This document shows positions 45,114-57,300 of a stretch of 64,000 nucleotides of DNA, one piece after another (the stretch's first letter is position 1; each line of letters opens with the position of its first letter). Origin of the DNA: Emydura subglobosa (taxonomy: Eukaryota; Chordata; Testudines; Chelidae); the NCBI GenBank assembly GCA_007922225.1, contig ML679966.1, forward strand, positions 36,522,793-36,586,792, given 5' to 3'. The translations under genes were made by a program, and so were the position numbers. The notes below the pieces were generated by a model, which saw only the letters and a list, made by a program, of their open reading frames with translations, searched no databases and was not told where the DNA came from.

Positions 45114-45736
45114 GCCTCTTTTTAGAGTGCTTGCTCATGTCCATTCCCAATTTAGTGTGTGTGCACACCACGTGCACCGGTGCCAGAAAATTTTTTCCTC
45201 TACTGGTACCCATACAAGTCAGCTCTAGTGCCCCCTGCAGTGGTGCGCACATGAGCCTGCATATAGGTGCTGCTGGCTCCCCCTGCCTCTCAGTTCCTTC
45301 TTGCTGCCAGTGATGGTGCTGAAAGTCTCTTGCCTTCACAAGTTTTCTTTGCTAAACCTAGTGGTTTTCATCATTCTAGTCTATATATAGCTAATCGTTT
45401 GGTTAGTTAGTCCTAGTTTCTTAGCTGTTAGAATCCCAGGGTTGGGTCATGTCCCGTTCCCCGGGATTTAAACCCTGTGCTTTGTGTAAAAAGCCTATGC
45501 TGAGGAGCGATCCTCATCAAAGTGGTCTAAAGTGCCTGGGGGAAGCTCACATCTGCAAGAGGTGTAAAATTTGTAAAAGTTTTCACCCGTGGATTAAGGA
45601 AGACGGGGATATCCGTCTCAGAGCCATTCTGATGGAGTTGGCACTTAAACCAGTGTTGGAGCCTGGCAGTTCGGACTCAGCATCGAGCACAACGGCCTCG
45701 GTGCGCAGTGCCCCTCTGGTGCCCTCTTCCTTCTTT
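45114..45736 (+). mobile_element. DIRS-type retrotransposon 5' fragment (copy B)
   Basis: Repeats the beginning of copy A: AGTGCTTGCTCATGTCCATT, the 5' terminal region, and the gag start at 45449. The gag segment is better preserved than in copy A: CALCKKPMLRSDPHQSGLKC then LGEAHICKRCKICKSF, with CxxC, CLGE.H and CKRCKIC zinc-binding pairs. It stops abruptly near 45736. Same orientation as copy A. Confidence 0.85.
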
Positions 45737-46479
45737 TGGATGAAACTAGATGATCATTATGCTCTTGAATGAGCTTTCAGAAAAATAAGAAAATAAACCC
45801 ACCACCCTATCAATGTGGGCAAACACTTTTCACAAAGTGATTGTTTTATATTTGATCTCTCAGTCCTCATCCTCAAAGGAAACTTGCACAGCACCTTCAA
45901 AAGATGAACTTGGGAACTTAAATTCCTAACTGCTAAACTTAAATTAATAACTGCTAGATTCATAACTAATGGACACAATAGGGACACTAGTTTTATGTCC
46001 CACTACAACAAACTTTCCTTTATTGTATGACTAGAGGTTTTAATTGCTCATTTCATTTTGAATCATCTCATCTCCTTATGCTTAACAATCTGTTCCATCT
46101 TGTATTTAGTTGGGCTCTCTGATTACCTTTCCCAGACCTGAAGAGCTCTATGGAGCTCAAAAGCTTGTCGTCTTCAACAGTAGTTGGTTCAGTAAAAGAT
46201 ATTACTTCACCCACCTTGTCTCTAGTAATTTTCATATAGAAGAGCAGTAAAATGAAGAATGATTTACAGGATTATAAATGTGCCTCTTTAAAAGAAGGTG
46301 AGGAGCTGTACTATGTCAGAAACAGTCAACATTTAGCTGTTGATTGATTTAATTAGCATCCCACAAAGAACTTCCTCAGTGGTTAATCACCAAATGAGTG
46401 AATGAATAATGGCAAAATAGTTAAGGATGTGTGAAACTTCTCAAAGGAGGAAGTAAAAAAAGACTTAGAACCTAAGATC
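45737..46479. other. Intergenic, nothing recognised
   Basis: AT-rich sequence without recognisable features. Confidence 0.5.
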
Positions 46480-46868
46480 TGGTCTACACTGCAGAGTTAG
46501 GTGGACGTAAGGCAGCTTACTTTGACCTAACTCTATAAGCGTCTACAGTAAAATGCAACTCCCAACAATGTAGCTTGCCTACTACACCACCTTAACTCCA
46601 CCTCCACGAGAGGTGTAGGGCTTAGGTAAGATGTAATTAGTTCGATACAGTGTAGATACTGGGTTGCTTATATCGACTTGCTGCCTTTCAGAAGGCATCC
46701 CATAATGCCCCACAATGACAATTAAATCGGTACAAGCTCTTGGGGTGAGGATGGTGCACCGCCAACAGAGCATAGTGTAGACATGCAAAAGACATTTAAT
46801 TATTGTGGAGATTGTACTTCAATATAACTTAAATCAACTTAATTTTGTAGCGTAGACTTGCCCTAACT
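46480..46868. mobile_element. TIR element, family B copy 1
   Basis: Starts GATCTGGTCTACACTGCAGA and ends GTAGCGTAGACTTGCCCT; the two are imperfect inverted repeats (GGTCTACACTGCA against AAGTCTACGCTACA). Interior has CATCCCATAATGCCCCACAA and CACCGCCAACAGAGCATAG. No open frame. Family B is also present, reversed and interrupted, at 51672-52688. Confidence 0.78.
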
Positions 46869-49290
46869 TGTGTACTCAATGAACTGCTTACAGTGGGCAA
46901 TGACTTTGGGGAAAACAGATCACTGTCCTTTAGGTGGACACACCTGGGACTATCACTTTAAGGGAAGGCTTTCTGTATCATAAGCCTATTGAAGGAACTT
47001 AAAAGGTATAACCATACATGGAAGAAGTCTGGGATGGGAGCAATGGATTTCTGTTAAACCAGACTCTTGGCCTGGAAAAGTTCGGACAGTTCTGCTGACA
47101 GACTGAAAGATGTTGGATATTGCTTAATACTTGTACGTTATCTAAAATTAGCTTTTGCCAAATTTAAGACTAGCTGTTATGTAAATATTTTGTTTTTGAT
47201 TTGTCTACTGATTCTTGTTTTCCTAGGGACCTTTTGACTCTTAACCTGTGTGGTGAATTTCATTCCTCTTCCAGAAAGAAAAATCCCTTCATAAGGGGAA
47301 GGATGGCTGAGGCCTGCCTCATTTGCTTTTTTGATTAAAGGGGCATGGACTAGAGGGTCTGCTCATAAATTATACTGATATCAGAACTTCAGTCAGAGGG
47401 AGGTATGGGAAAATCATCTAAAGATGACAGAGTTGTAGTGAAGGTGATAGTGTGGGGGTGGAAAATGGGACACCACCACCAAAAAAAGGGACTTTTTTCA
47501 AAATTTGCCCAAATTTTTTTAAGAACACATGGGAAATATTAACCTAAAAGATGAGTGTTCTGCACATGTAAAAAGAGAGAGAGTAGATTGGAAACTTTTA
47601 CAACCATAACATCTGAGGCTGCAATTACTATAATTCAGAGAATTCAACAACAATCTAAACCAAGATAAAGTGACAAATTCTAATTGCAATCTACACAACT
47701 GCTGAATGAGTGCCCTCTAACAAAGTTTAGACATGAGAAAATTGTTGATGAGGAAAAGAAATGACCATAAAACACATTAAAACTACTGATTGTAGATCAA
47801 TAAGCATCTTTTCAATCTTTTTTTAAAAAAGCTCAATGATACTCAGTTTAAATGTCTTTGATTTCATTCCACTATACTTAATACTTCGTTGCATCATGCA
47901 GGGCATTCCTAGGAGTTTACAGCCTTCAAATGCTCGAAGAGCTGAATGTCTCCCACCTTATTCTTAACTTTGCCAAACTCATATTTTTAGCTCATTTAAT
48001 TTTTTTATAAGCCAATTGCACTATTCTTCTAACCATCTTTCCCGTTTTATCTGAGCCCCATCCAATTTGACAAGTCTCTAGAACTAAAGTACCCAGACCA
48101 TTAATGGGAGTTGGCAAAAATGGTCTCTTTATAAGACACCAGGTTTTATTGTATTCATTCAAGAAAGCTCATTTGTGCTGCTTGAATTTCAATGTGAACT
48201 ACTAAGAGGGGAATGATTGTATAGTAAAGGTAGGTGTTCTAAAGAAGAGTTTTTTTAAACAAATATTTGTAGATGATTAAATTTAGGCATTTGTCCATTT
48301 TAATCAAAGAATATTTTTCCTTCTTCAGTTGTAGCAAATTCCTACAATTAACCCAGATACATCTTCTGTCCCTGTGACTCACTGATTTAATGGGTTTAGT
48401 ACAGAATGTTTGTGTTATGTTAATATTGAACTAATAAATTCATCTAAATTTTTTTATGAAGTTCACAGGGATGTTGATAGATATGAGAATATTAAGTACA
48501 ATGAGGAAATACATTTTTCAATGGGATCAGGAAACAATTAGAAGTCTCATATCAATTTTAGTTCTCATTAACGATTTAAGTAACACACGAATGATCATTT
48601 AGCCTAAAACAAAGTAACTTAGACTTATCATATAATAATTATTTGAGTGCTGACAGCATGCTTGATGCTTTGTATAAACCAATGATTGCTACGTGGGCAG
48701 CTATGACTCTATTTGCCATATGTGAGAGATGTTAGTGGTGGATAAATGTTTTTGCCAACTACCAAAATTCAATTCACGGTTGTTTTCATCTTAAAAATCA
48801 CATATCCTCTAGAGCCATAAAGGGAGTGACAATTACCCCAGCACTTCTAACATTTGTACTAATGAGAGCACTATTGATATGAACTATCAGCTGGTATTGG
48901 TTACTGTCTTCCTCCTGTGCCACACAATTGGTTAAGATTTCTGTGTTACAAAAGTGGTGTTTGTAACTTTCACAGTTTTATCACAGACCTTGCACTGCAA
49001 TGCTTGCTGATCATCTTAAAGTCCCATCTCCCACAGTCATGAATATCTGTTTTTGTTTGTTTTTTTAAAAAAATAAGAGTACAATTCAGGCTGACAGAGA
49101 AAAACTTGAAAATGGGACCTGCCTCCAAAGGTTCAAGGATCAGCAGGGAAACAAGAACCCAATATTTAATTTTAATCGCCTGTGATTTTTAAGCCACTCA
49201 GGATTTCCTGTGGCCTGACGTTGGGGTTGGCAAGATTAAGAAAGGGCTGGGCAAGTCCAGAAACAGACCAGAGTCCTGAATTTGGGCCTA
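46869..49290. other. Intergenic, nothing recognised
   Basis: 2.4 kb of AT-rich sequence without recognisable repeats, genes or RNAs. Confidence 0.5.
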
Positions 49291-49299
49291 GGGTGTTTC

Positions 49300-50330
49300 G
49301 CGTTCTAACTTGCCAGCAACCGCTTAACCATCCGCCGTCGTGCACGCCCAGGTACAGCGGGTCTCACTGTCACGTCCCTTGGTGGCTGAGAGGCGCCGCT
49401 CAGGCGTCAGGCCGGGGCAGCGAACATTCCCCCCAGGTTACGCGGGCGGACAGACGGTTGCTCCACGGTTAAGGTGACGTGCACAGGGAAACTAGGTGGG
49501 CTGCGCCCTTGCCTGCTCGCTGATGCGGCACGGAGCCGCAGGGTTTGACCCTGAGCACTGTCCGGCCTGCTTGTGCTGCAGGGCGCTGGCTACTTGGCAG
49601 CTTTCTCAGCGCACGGGGAGGGGGGAGGAGCAGTCGTTGAACCCGTCTTCAGCTCCGCCTCCTTCCCGGCTCGGAGGCGCCAGGACTCGAGGAGCGGCGA
49701 GACCCATCCGGATTTCTAGTGTACACGGGACGCCCCAGCGCCCCCACAGAAGGCCCAAGGGGCAGACTCCGCGTGCGCCTGCTGAGCGAGCGAGCGAGCC
49801 CCCGCCCCCCCCGGGCAGCTACGGCGAAAGAGGGAGGGGTCTGCCTGCAGGCAGGCAGGCAGTTAGAAGCCCCGCTTCGCGCGGGGGCTGCTGGGACTCC
49901 GAGTGCCGCTAGGGGTTGGTTGCTGTAACTTTGCCTGCTCCCAGGCGGTTGGTTCGGAACGCTGCGAAGCTCGCGCTTGCCCGGTTGCTGGGGTGACGGG
50001 GCGGAAGCGGACCTTACTCCGCGCGCCATTTTCAAACCGCTGGTTCGGCTTAGCTGCTGGCGCCGAGGTCTGCGGAGTCGGAGTCCCGGGTGAGTGTCCC
50101 TCGCACGCGAGGTCATGGGCGCGGCCATTAGGAGCCTCCAGGCGGGGGCTTCTTTTCCAGCTCCCAGGGAAGGACCGGGCAAGCCCTGCATGGTCATAAT
50201 CTGTTGCTATGGCGAGCAGTGTCCGGTGCGGGAGACCTAGGAGCTCCCGGGGCTGCGGGGTTTCGGTGTCCGGGTCCGGTGGGGGGTATCCTGGGCTCCA
50301 TGAAGTAGGGACGCGGCGTCGCTTAGTGGC
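49300..50330 (+). promoter_or_regulatory. CEP135: CpG-island promoter of CEP135
   Basis: A sharp change from AT-rich to strongly GC- and CpG-rich sequence. GC boxes (CCCCGCCCCCC near 49800, GGGGCGGAAGCGG near 49999-50010, which also holds an ETS-like CGGAAG), a TGACGG CRE-like half site near 49994 and GCGCGCCATTTTCAAA at 50021-50036 (YY1/E2F/CHR-like) sit just upstream of the exon 1 donor. No TATA box: a housekeeping-type dispersed promoter. Long open frames here reflect GC content. Confidence 0.85.
50037..50089 (+). other. CEP135: CEP135 non-coding exon 1 (3' end defined, start uncertain)
   Basis: The donor is CCCGG/GTGAGTG at 50089/50090, a strong match to consensus. The transcription start is not visible; 50037 is only a guess just after the CCATTTTCAAA cluster. 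It would join to exon 2 at 54205. Confidence 0.6.
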
Positions 50331-50655
50331 AGGGCTGGGCTAGGGCGTTTGCGGATCCTGGGGTGCCCGTGGCTGCGGCACTGGGTGTTACCGACTATCC
50401 CGGCGTCGCCCCGGACATTAATGATGGGGCCCAGTTACCACCACTGTGCCTTGCCCGCTCCCCAGGCCCTGTGCGTCCCGCCCACCTGTGCACCTGTACC
50501 AGCCAACCTTCCACCCAGTGATACCTCCTTGTGATCTGCCCACCATGTACCCCAGCTGATCTCTTACTCTTATCCTTACTGCAATCTTTGCAATCCCACT
50601 GCCTCCCGTGTGTGTGCACATGCACATTAACCCATCTCTGCAATCTGTGTTAACA
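50331..50655 (+). other. CEP135 intron 1, left end
   Basis: Transition from CpG island to ordinary sequence, C/T-rich; nothing recognised. Confidence 0.5.
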
Positions 50656-50659
50656 CCCC

Positions 50660-51215
50660 TGGCTAGCCCATTTCTGCAGTTGGAATCTGCATCCTTATAT
50701 GTGTACTTGGACTTTCAGAAAACCTTTGACAGGGTCCCTCACCAAAGGCTCTTAAGCAAAGTAAGCAGTCATGGGACAAATGGGAAGGTCCTCTCATGGA
50801 TCAGTAACTGTTTAAAAGATAGGAAATGAAGGCTAGGAATAAATGGTCAGTTTTCACAGTGCAGAATGGTAAATAGAAGAGTCCCGCAGGGATCTGTACT
50901 GAGACTTGTGCTGTTCAACATATTCATAGATGATCTGGAAAAAGGGGTAATAAATGAGGTGGTAAAGTTTGCAGATGATACAAAATTACTCAAAATAGTT
51001 AAATCCAAAAGCTGACTGTGGAGAGTTACAAAGGGATCTTTCTAAACTGAGTGACTGGGAAACAAAATGGGAGGTGAAATTCAATGTTGATAAATGCAAA
51101 GAAATGTATATAGGAAAACATAATCCCAAATCTACACACAAAATGAAGGGGGTCTAAATTAGCTGTTACCACTCAAGAAAGATATTTTGGAGTCATTGTG
51201 GATAGTATGGCAGAA
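50660..51215 (+). mobile_element. CR1-type LINE fragment, sense
   Basis: Reads VYLDFQKTFDRVPHQRLLSK, then SWISNCLKDRK, and after a frame change RVPQGSVLRLVLFNIFIDDL followed by VVKFADDTKLLK: the palm of a CR1-type reverse transcriptase with the catalytic FADD intact but the frame broken by stops. Opposite in orientation to the other CR1 copies in the window. Confidence 0.85.
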
Positions 51216-51671
51216 ACAAAGAAATCCCTCCTCTTCTCATAGCAGCCACTAAATCATACCTGTTAAACTGCTACCAGGCTCTGAAGCATCTAGTTAATTT
51301 GAATACTTCTACTCAGCTCCAGAACCCACCATATAGCTATCGGCCTACTTTTCAGAGAAAGTAATTTGTATCCAGGCTTAACTGCTGGAACACCAGATAC
51401 AGCCCCAGTAACGTGATCTCTTTCCTTCCTAAATTCATCCCAATTGTACAGCAGGAAGTCCTAGAAGCAAGTGCAGGAAAGCAAAGTCACCACCTTCAAC
51501 TCTAAGCTTTCTTGGCTGCTGAAGGAGAATTGAGATAATTAAAACTGTCAGCACTTCCTTTGAGGAGAGTAATGTACCAACCATCACAAAGCACACAACA
51601 ATCCATCTAGAATTTACAAAACAAACTGATGTCTGCAGTTACCTGACCTCTAACCTTCCATTTCTTAAGGC
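51216..51671 (+). other. CEP135 intron 1, between CR1 and family B element
   Basis: About 450 nt without recognisable features, perhaps continuation of the CR1 3' region at its left. Confidence 0.4.
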
Positions 51672-52688
51672 CATATCTGTGCTTCACAATTAGGTGAACT
51701 TACAGCCACCGCAGTAATTACTGTGATTTTTTTTCATGTCTACACTACCCTCCTTTTGTCGGTGGTGCACGTCCTCACCAGAAGCACTTGCTAGGGATGT
51801 AAAATACTAAACAGACTAATACTTATTGGTTAACTGGAGGCACAGGCTCTCCGTCTCCATGGTGATGGAGTTGGGCCATGGCTGAAGGGGCTGCACTGCT
51901 GCTGCTGCCTGTGGAGGCTGAGGCCCTGCTGCCGCCGCTGCGGAGCACCCTGCTGCAGAACACCAGGGACCATGGGTCTGAGAGATGGGGTACCCTCTGG
52001 AGCCAGACTGAGGGTGCTACCCAGGGGTTGAGGGGAGAGGTAGGATGTGGGGGGAACACAAAATTTTATAGGTTAACTGATATAATTTGAATAGTTTAAA
52101 CAGTTACCTTTTGTAACCAATATTTACATCTCTAGTGTTTGCACTGACTTAAGAGGGGCAGTGCGGGGGGCTGAGAGCCTGGGCTCTCAATTCAGTGCCA
52201 AGCTCCTAGTTGGGAGCTCTGCTGCCACCCAGGCTATCAGCTCCCCGTGGGAGGGAGCTCTGTGTGAAGCATGGAGCTGAAGCCCGGGTGGCAGATGGGC
52301 TCCAGCTGGGAGCTCTGTGGGGAGCCCACAGCCTGGGCTGTCAGTGCCAGGCAATGAGGCTCCAGCTGTTAGCACTGCTGGGGCCTACACTAGACCCCCC
52401 ACCCTTCATCCTCTTCCAGGACCTACCAGCAGTGAAATTGATATTCTTGTCTATTACATGGCTGCAGCTGTCAGCCAGCTTGACAATCAACAGGCATTGC
52501 AAGTAAGGCAGTGTCTATATAGATACGTCAACCTAAGCCTTATGCATCTCATCAAGGTGGATTTACTAGGTCGGCATAGTAAGGTAATTAGCATCAGGAG
52601 AACATTGTAGCATGTATGCTTACATAGTTGGGTTGATATAAGCTGCCTTATGTTGACTTAACTTTGTAGAGTAGACATGCCCTAAACA
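51672..52688. mobile_element. TIR element, family B copy 2, interrupted
   Basis: Reverse orientation relative to copy 1. Left end AAGGCCATATCTGTGCTTCA, right end TTTGTAGAGTAGACATGCCCT. The segments GTCGGTGGTGCACGTCCTCA and ATATAAGCTGCCTTATGTTG match copy 1. It is interrupted by the hAT-like element at 51792-52134 and contains extra GC-rich sequence at 52145-52400. Confidence 0.72.
51792..52134. mobile_element. hAT-like element with GC-rich interior (copy 2), nested
   Basis: Ends TAGGGATGTAAA and TTTACATCTCTA, matching those of the element at 23936-24434. Flanks GCACTTGC and GTGTTTGC look like a decayed 8-bp target duplication (5 of 8, all differences transitions). GC-rich core with CTGCTGCTGCC triplets. 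Sits inside family B copy 2. Confidence 0.8.
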
Positions 52689-53059
52689 AGTTAACAGAGA
52701 AGCTTGCCAATTTTACCTAGAACTCTCCCTAAGCGCTGCCAGTATTTAGGCCCCCTTCCACAGAGGATTCAAGCCAGGACATGGTATAGAAATGGTGTTG
52801 GGTAGATTGATAGATAATCTTCTCTTGTCTACAGAGCAGGGCCTTGCATCCATACGCTTATCATTAGAATCCTCTCCATGGTAGACGTTTTGATAGTGGA
52901 ACATGAGATCTTTCTGTCCAGCCTCAGACGTGTGACTGGGATGTATGAGGTTTATCGCGTCACTTGTTGCGGGCATCTGCTTCTCCACCTTCAAAGCCTT
53001 CACCTGTGAAGCCTCGCAAAATCTCCCTTGTTATGTTCATCTGTATGAAGTCACTAAGG

Positions 53060-53780
53060 AAGATTGTGAAACATGGATTAAAAAGTCAGATTTGCAGATG
53101 ACATCTAGGTTTACATCACTTGCATATCAGATACAAGCAGCACCATTTATCTCCCAGTGAACTAAGCATTTGGCTGAGATCAGCAACTGGATGCAGAATT
53201 GGTGGTTGAAGCTAAATCCTGGAAATAGCGAGGTCATGAACATCAGGAGAGGAAAGCATTTAAAAGAAATCAACCCCTCTGTAACAAAACCCACCATTCA
53301 GGGTGTCTGTCTTGCCAGCCATAGTGGGAAAGGTGTATTTTTCACTCAAGGACTATTGGATATTCAGATGCAGTGAATAATTCAGGGAAGTACTAAGGCT
53401 GCAAACTCTCATTGTCATCAGATCTCTGATTTACACATTTTTGAACTCCAGTCTAAGTGCTATAATTTACTAATTATGAAAATATCATTAAAAAAACCCC
53501 TGCAGTTCATACAGAACAGCTGCTCATCTGCTCAAAAACAAAAGCTACCAAGATCACACTATCCCAATGATCTGCTTCCTTCATTGGCACCCTATTGAGT
53601 ACCAGGTCAAATTCAAGGGTTTGGTCCATCTTCAAAGACCCCCCTGAGATTGGCCCAAGTTACATAACTTTTTCACCTGGTATGGTCCTGACTGCTGACA
53701 GTTATAATCTACTGGAACTATGAAACTGTCAACCTCGAGTGAAATTTGTATTTGAAAGAAACAAAATCTTTTTGGGAACT
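53060..53780 (+). mobile_element. L2-type LINE fragment, sense
   Basis: Contains TTTGCAGATGACATC (FADDI) followed by a stop where Q is expected, then ISNWMQNWWLKLNPGNSEVM, the typical L2 RT continuation, and further LHWHPIEYQVKFKGLVH (53580-53640), the L2 LHWLPI block. Several frame breaks; old. Confidence 0.85.
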
Positions 53781-54204
53781 GGCCCTAGATCTTGCTCCTG
53801 GAGTACATCAAGATGACCATAAAATTCAGAAAATGCAGAATCCACTTTGATTTAGTCTTTTCATAAAAAAATCTCTCCAAAGTCCGGTTCTTGTTGATGG
53901 GAGGGAAAAGAAAAAGAGAGATTTTTAGGTGTATACCTCATGATTTTGGGAGTAGCTTAGATAGGTGCAGTATAAAAATCTAGATGAATAATTTCTTTAT
54001 AATAAAATTGAGTATAAGTGGTCAGTATCTTTTAATAAAGGCTTTTAGTTACACGATGTTTTGAGGAGATATATAGCTATCTATATTTCATATATAAAAA
54101 TATCAGGTTTTGTTTTGTTTTTTACCAGAAAGGATTGATTTCGCGTATTCATGTTATACAGTGGCAAGAAAGAAACTCTGTACATATTCTTTAATCTTTT
54201 TCAG

Positions 54205-54369
54205 GTCACCTTGTTTTTGGTGGAAGTGATAAAACCACTTTTGAAGCATATTCACAATGAGCACAGCTGCAGAGCGAAAGTTTATTAACCTCAGGAAGCG
54301 GCTAGATCAGCTGGGCTATCGGCAACCCTTGGGAGTGGAGAGCTTGCCTCTGGTGGAAAAACTTTTTAG
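54205..54369 (+). CDS. CEP135: CEP135 exon 2 (5' UTR plus first 37 codons)
   Basis: After TTTTTCAG, 52 nt of 5' UTR with TGA in frame at 54242, then ATG at 54257. Encodes to LPLVEKLF plus two bases, then GTATCC, a weak donor at +4 to +6. Confidence 0.93.
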
Positions 54370-57300
54370 GTATCCAAACAAAAGGGAAATCTTTAAAAAG
54401 AATCTTTAGTCATATCAGTGCATGCGACTTGACTATAAAACTAGTGGAAAACTGCCTTATTTGTTAAAAAAAACTGCTTAAAAAGCAAAAATAATTTTCT
54501 ATTGGAATAGGGTCAAATGAGAAATTGTTTAAAGTGAACATTTAAAATTTTACGAAAAATTATTGGGATAGTTTCTAATTATTGACAAGTTAAGAAAATC
54601 CTAGTATCCAGTTCCTGGTACAACAGGGTATTTACTGGTCACTATACAGGCTGCTGATCTTCACTTAAAAATCCAGGATGTCTGAACTGAGGTTGAAAAT
54701 GAAAACTTACCTTCTGACTCAGGTTCTTTATAATCTTATGTGGGTAAACTGTATATATAATTAGCTATGTCCACATTTACTGAAATGTGTTATGGGATGC
54801 AACTGGTTGCATAAAGCAAAAAATTAATTTAGTTAAGTAGTGAGTCTGGAGGACAATTTATCCACTTTTCTGCCGTTTGATGGCTCTGATGCCATTAGGC
54901 ACACAGGAATTACTATCATGGATCAGAACAGAGGTCCATCTAGTCCAGTATGCTGTCTCGGATAGTAAACAGCACCAGATGCTTTGGAGGAAGGTGTAAC
55001 CAACCTCACAGTCAGCAGATGTGGAGTAATTTGCCCCCACTTGGGTCTCATCCTGAGCACCAGTAGATTGGTTTAAGCCCTCTGAAGCATAAGGTTTAAT
55101 GTTCCTTCCACAAAATTTGTTATAATTAATTATGGTAACTAAATATTCTTGATATCCAAATCAATGCTAATCCCTTTTTGAATCATGTTAAATTCTTGGC
55201 CTCAGTGACTTCCTGTTGCAACGACTACCACAGTTTAATTACATGTTGTTTATCAGTTTTGAATTTCCTGTCCTTTAATTTAATTGAATGTTTACTTGTT
55301 CTTGTGTTATGAAGCAGGGAGAACTGAAGTTTCTGATCTGCCTTGTCTATACCATCAATTATTTTCTATACTTTTGTCATGTCTCTTCTTATTCATCTCC
55401 TTTCTAAAGTATACAATCCCAATTTTTTCAATCTGTATTCTTATGACAGGTTTTCCATGCTGTTGATTATTCTCGTTACCTTTCTTTGAACACCCTCTAG
55501 CTTGGAAATTTTCTTTTTCAGAAGAGGTGCACAGAGTATTCCAGATGAGGCCGCATCATTGATTTATATAAAGACACTATAGTAATCTCTGTATTATTCA
55601 CCATTGTGGTGTTGATGCATTTTATGCCATTCACGGAAGGACTCCAGTTCTCATTTTCAATCTTGTTGGACAAACTAATCTCTCCATCCAATATTTTTTA
55701 GCTCATATCGTGTTGCAGCTTGTGCTTGAAGAGCAATATAAAACATTTTAATTTAGAAAAATAAAACTCAAGGCAACTCATTTTCTGCATAAAGAAAGCA
55801 GTTCAACATAGTTTCTGGTTCAATAACCAGGTCCAGGGTGTCCATGGACAAGATACTTCATAAGAAAAAATTAATAACATAATTGATTGAGTACTAGAAG
55901 CTTTCTTGACAGGATGCCCTTTTTCATATCGAAAATTTAAGAAGGATTAATAAACAAAAAAACTACTTGTGCTGCTGTGAATTTTTCTTCACAAAGAGAA
56001 TTTCCCCCCACAACATTAGGCCTAATTTTAGGAATGCATTTGTTAATCCCACATTTTTGTTTTTCAGCCACTAGGTATGTTACAGAAATTAATCACTGGT
56101 GACTTCTGGTGGTTCTGCTAGCATTACTATGTAATCATAGGATCCTATCTAAATATCTAGCAAATTGTAACCAACAATTCTAGACAAAAGCAAGAAGGGA
56201 AAGGAGAAGAGGCACATTTATAATGTCTTTTTCGTTATATTGCGTTAATATTTTGAAGGTTGCATTGAATTATCATAAAATCTTTATAATGATAATTCTG
56301 TCTTTATATACCTGAGCTTTGGAATGTACCTGTGTATAATGCTAGGAGAGAGAGAGTCTTAAAATCTTTCTGGTAGATGAAATAAATAATTTAAAAATGG
56401 ATTCAAACAACATGACTATCTTTTTAAGGACAAAATAACCACTTGTGATTGTAACTTTCAGTTTGGTAGGATTCTTACCTGAATTTGGACTGTCTGCTGT
56501 CCTTTGATTTCAGTGACCTTGTCCATACAACAGAGAGTCTGCGCAGCACAAAGTTATCTGCTGGAAAAATTGAAAAGGAATGCAGCAATTTTGATGCTAT
56601 TCTGGAACCTTATAAAGCAGAGAATGCTAAACTCACCAAGGAAAATAATGAGCTACATTTAGAGATATTGAAGCTAAAAGAACAATCTGATCGTCATGTT
56701 AAAGGTAACATGAAAAATTAAGATCATGTTTAGTTTTTCTGCATATCAAAAATAACTGGATTTTGTCTCAGATTGCACATATGGCCCTGATCCTGCAAAC
56801 TCTTCTATATGTCCTTAACTTTAAATCCATTTATAGTCCCATTGACTTCAGTGTGTTTACAAGACTGGGGCCTAAATGTACAAATACTTGTTTTATAATC
56901 CAAAGGCTGCTGAACTCCAGTGCATTAACATACTGATCATGTCAAGTTACATTTTTTTTGAGATACTCCTACAATAATGATACTCAGACTGAGGTCAGGA
57001 GCTGCAAGTGGCTCTTTTTCTGCAGCTCTTTGCAGCACGATATTAAAACACTGTGTGATTTAATCATTAACCAATCTAAGTTACTAACTAATAGGATGCT
57101 TTTACTGTGTTGTAAACCAATTATAGAATATTTGGTCAGTCATTTTGCTGTGAGAATATATATATCTATATATATAAAATAAATAAATAGTAAATGAAAC
57201 AACAATGAATTCACATTACGGTGGCTCTTTTGGGTAATGTTGATTGCTAATTTGGCTCCTGAACCACTGATGTCTTAATAATATTGTTCTACAACATGGA

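Noticed and set aside
42497..45772. Multiple overlapping frames that might be a novel host gene
   Set aside because: Gag and RT motifs identify them as decayed DIRS retrotransposon sequence.
49496..50199. Long GC-rich open frames on both strands (138 and 182 codons)
   Set aside because: They lie in the CpG island, where stop codons are rare on both strands, and the sequence is proline/arginine-rich without a recognisable domain. Better explained as promoter.
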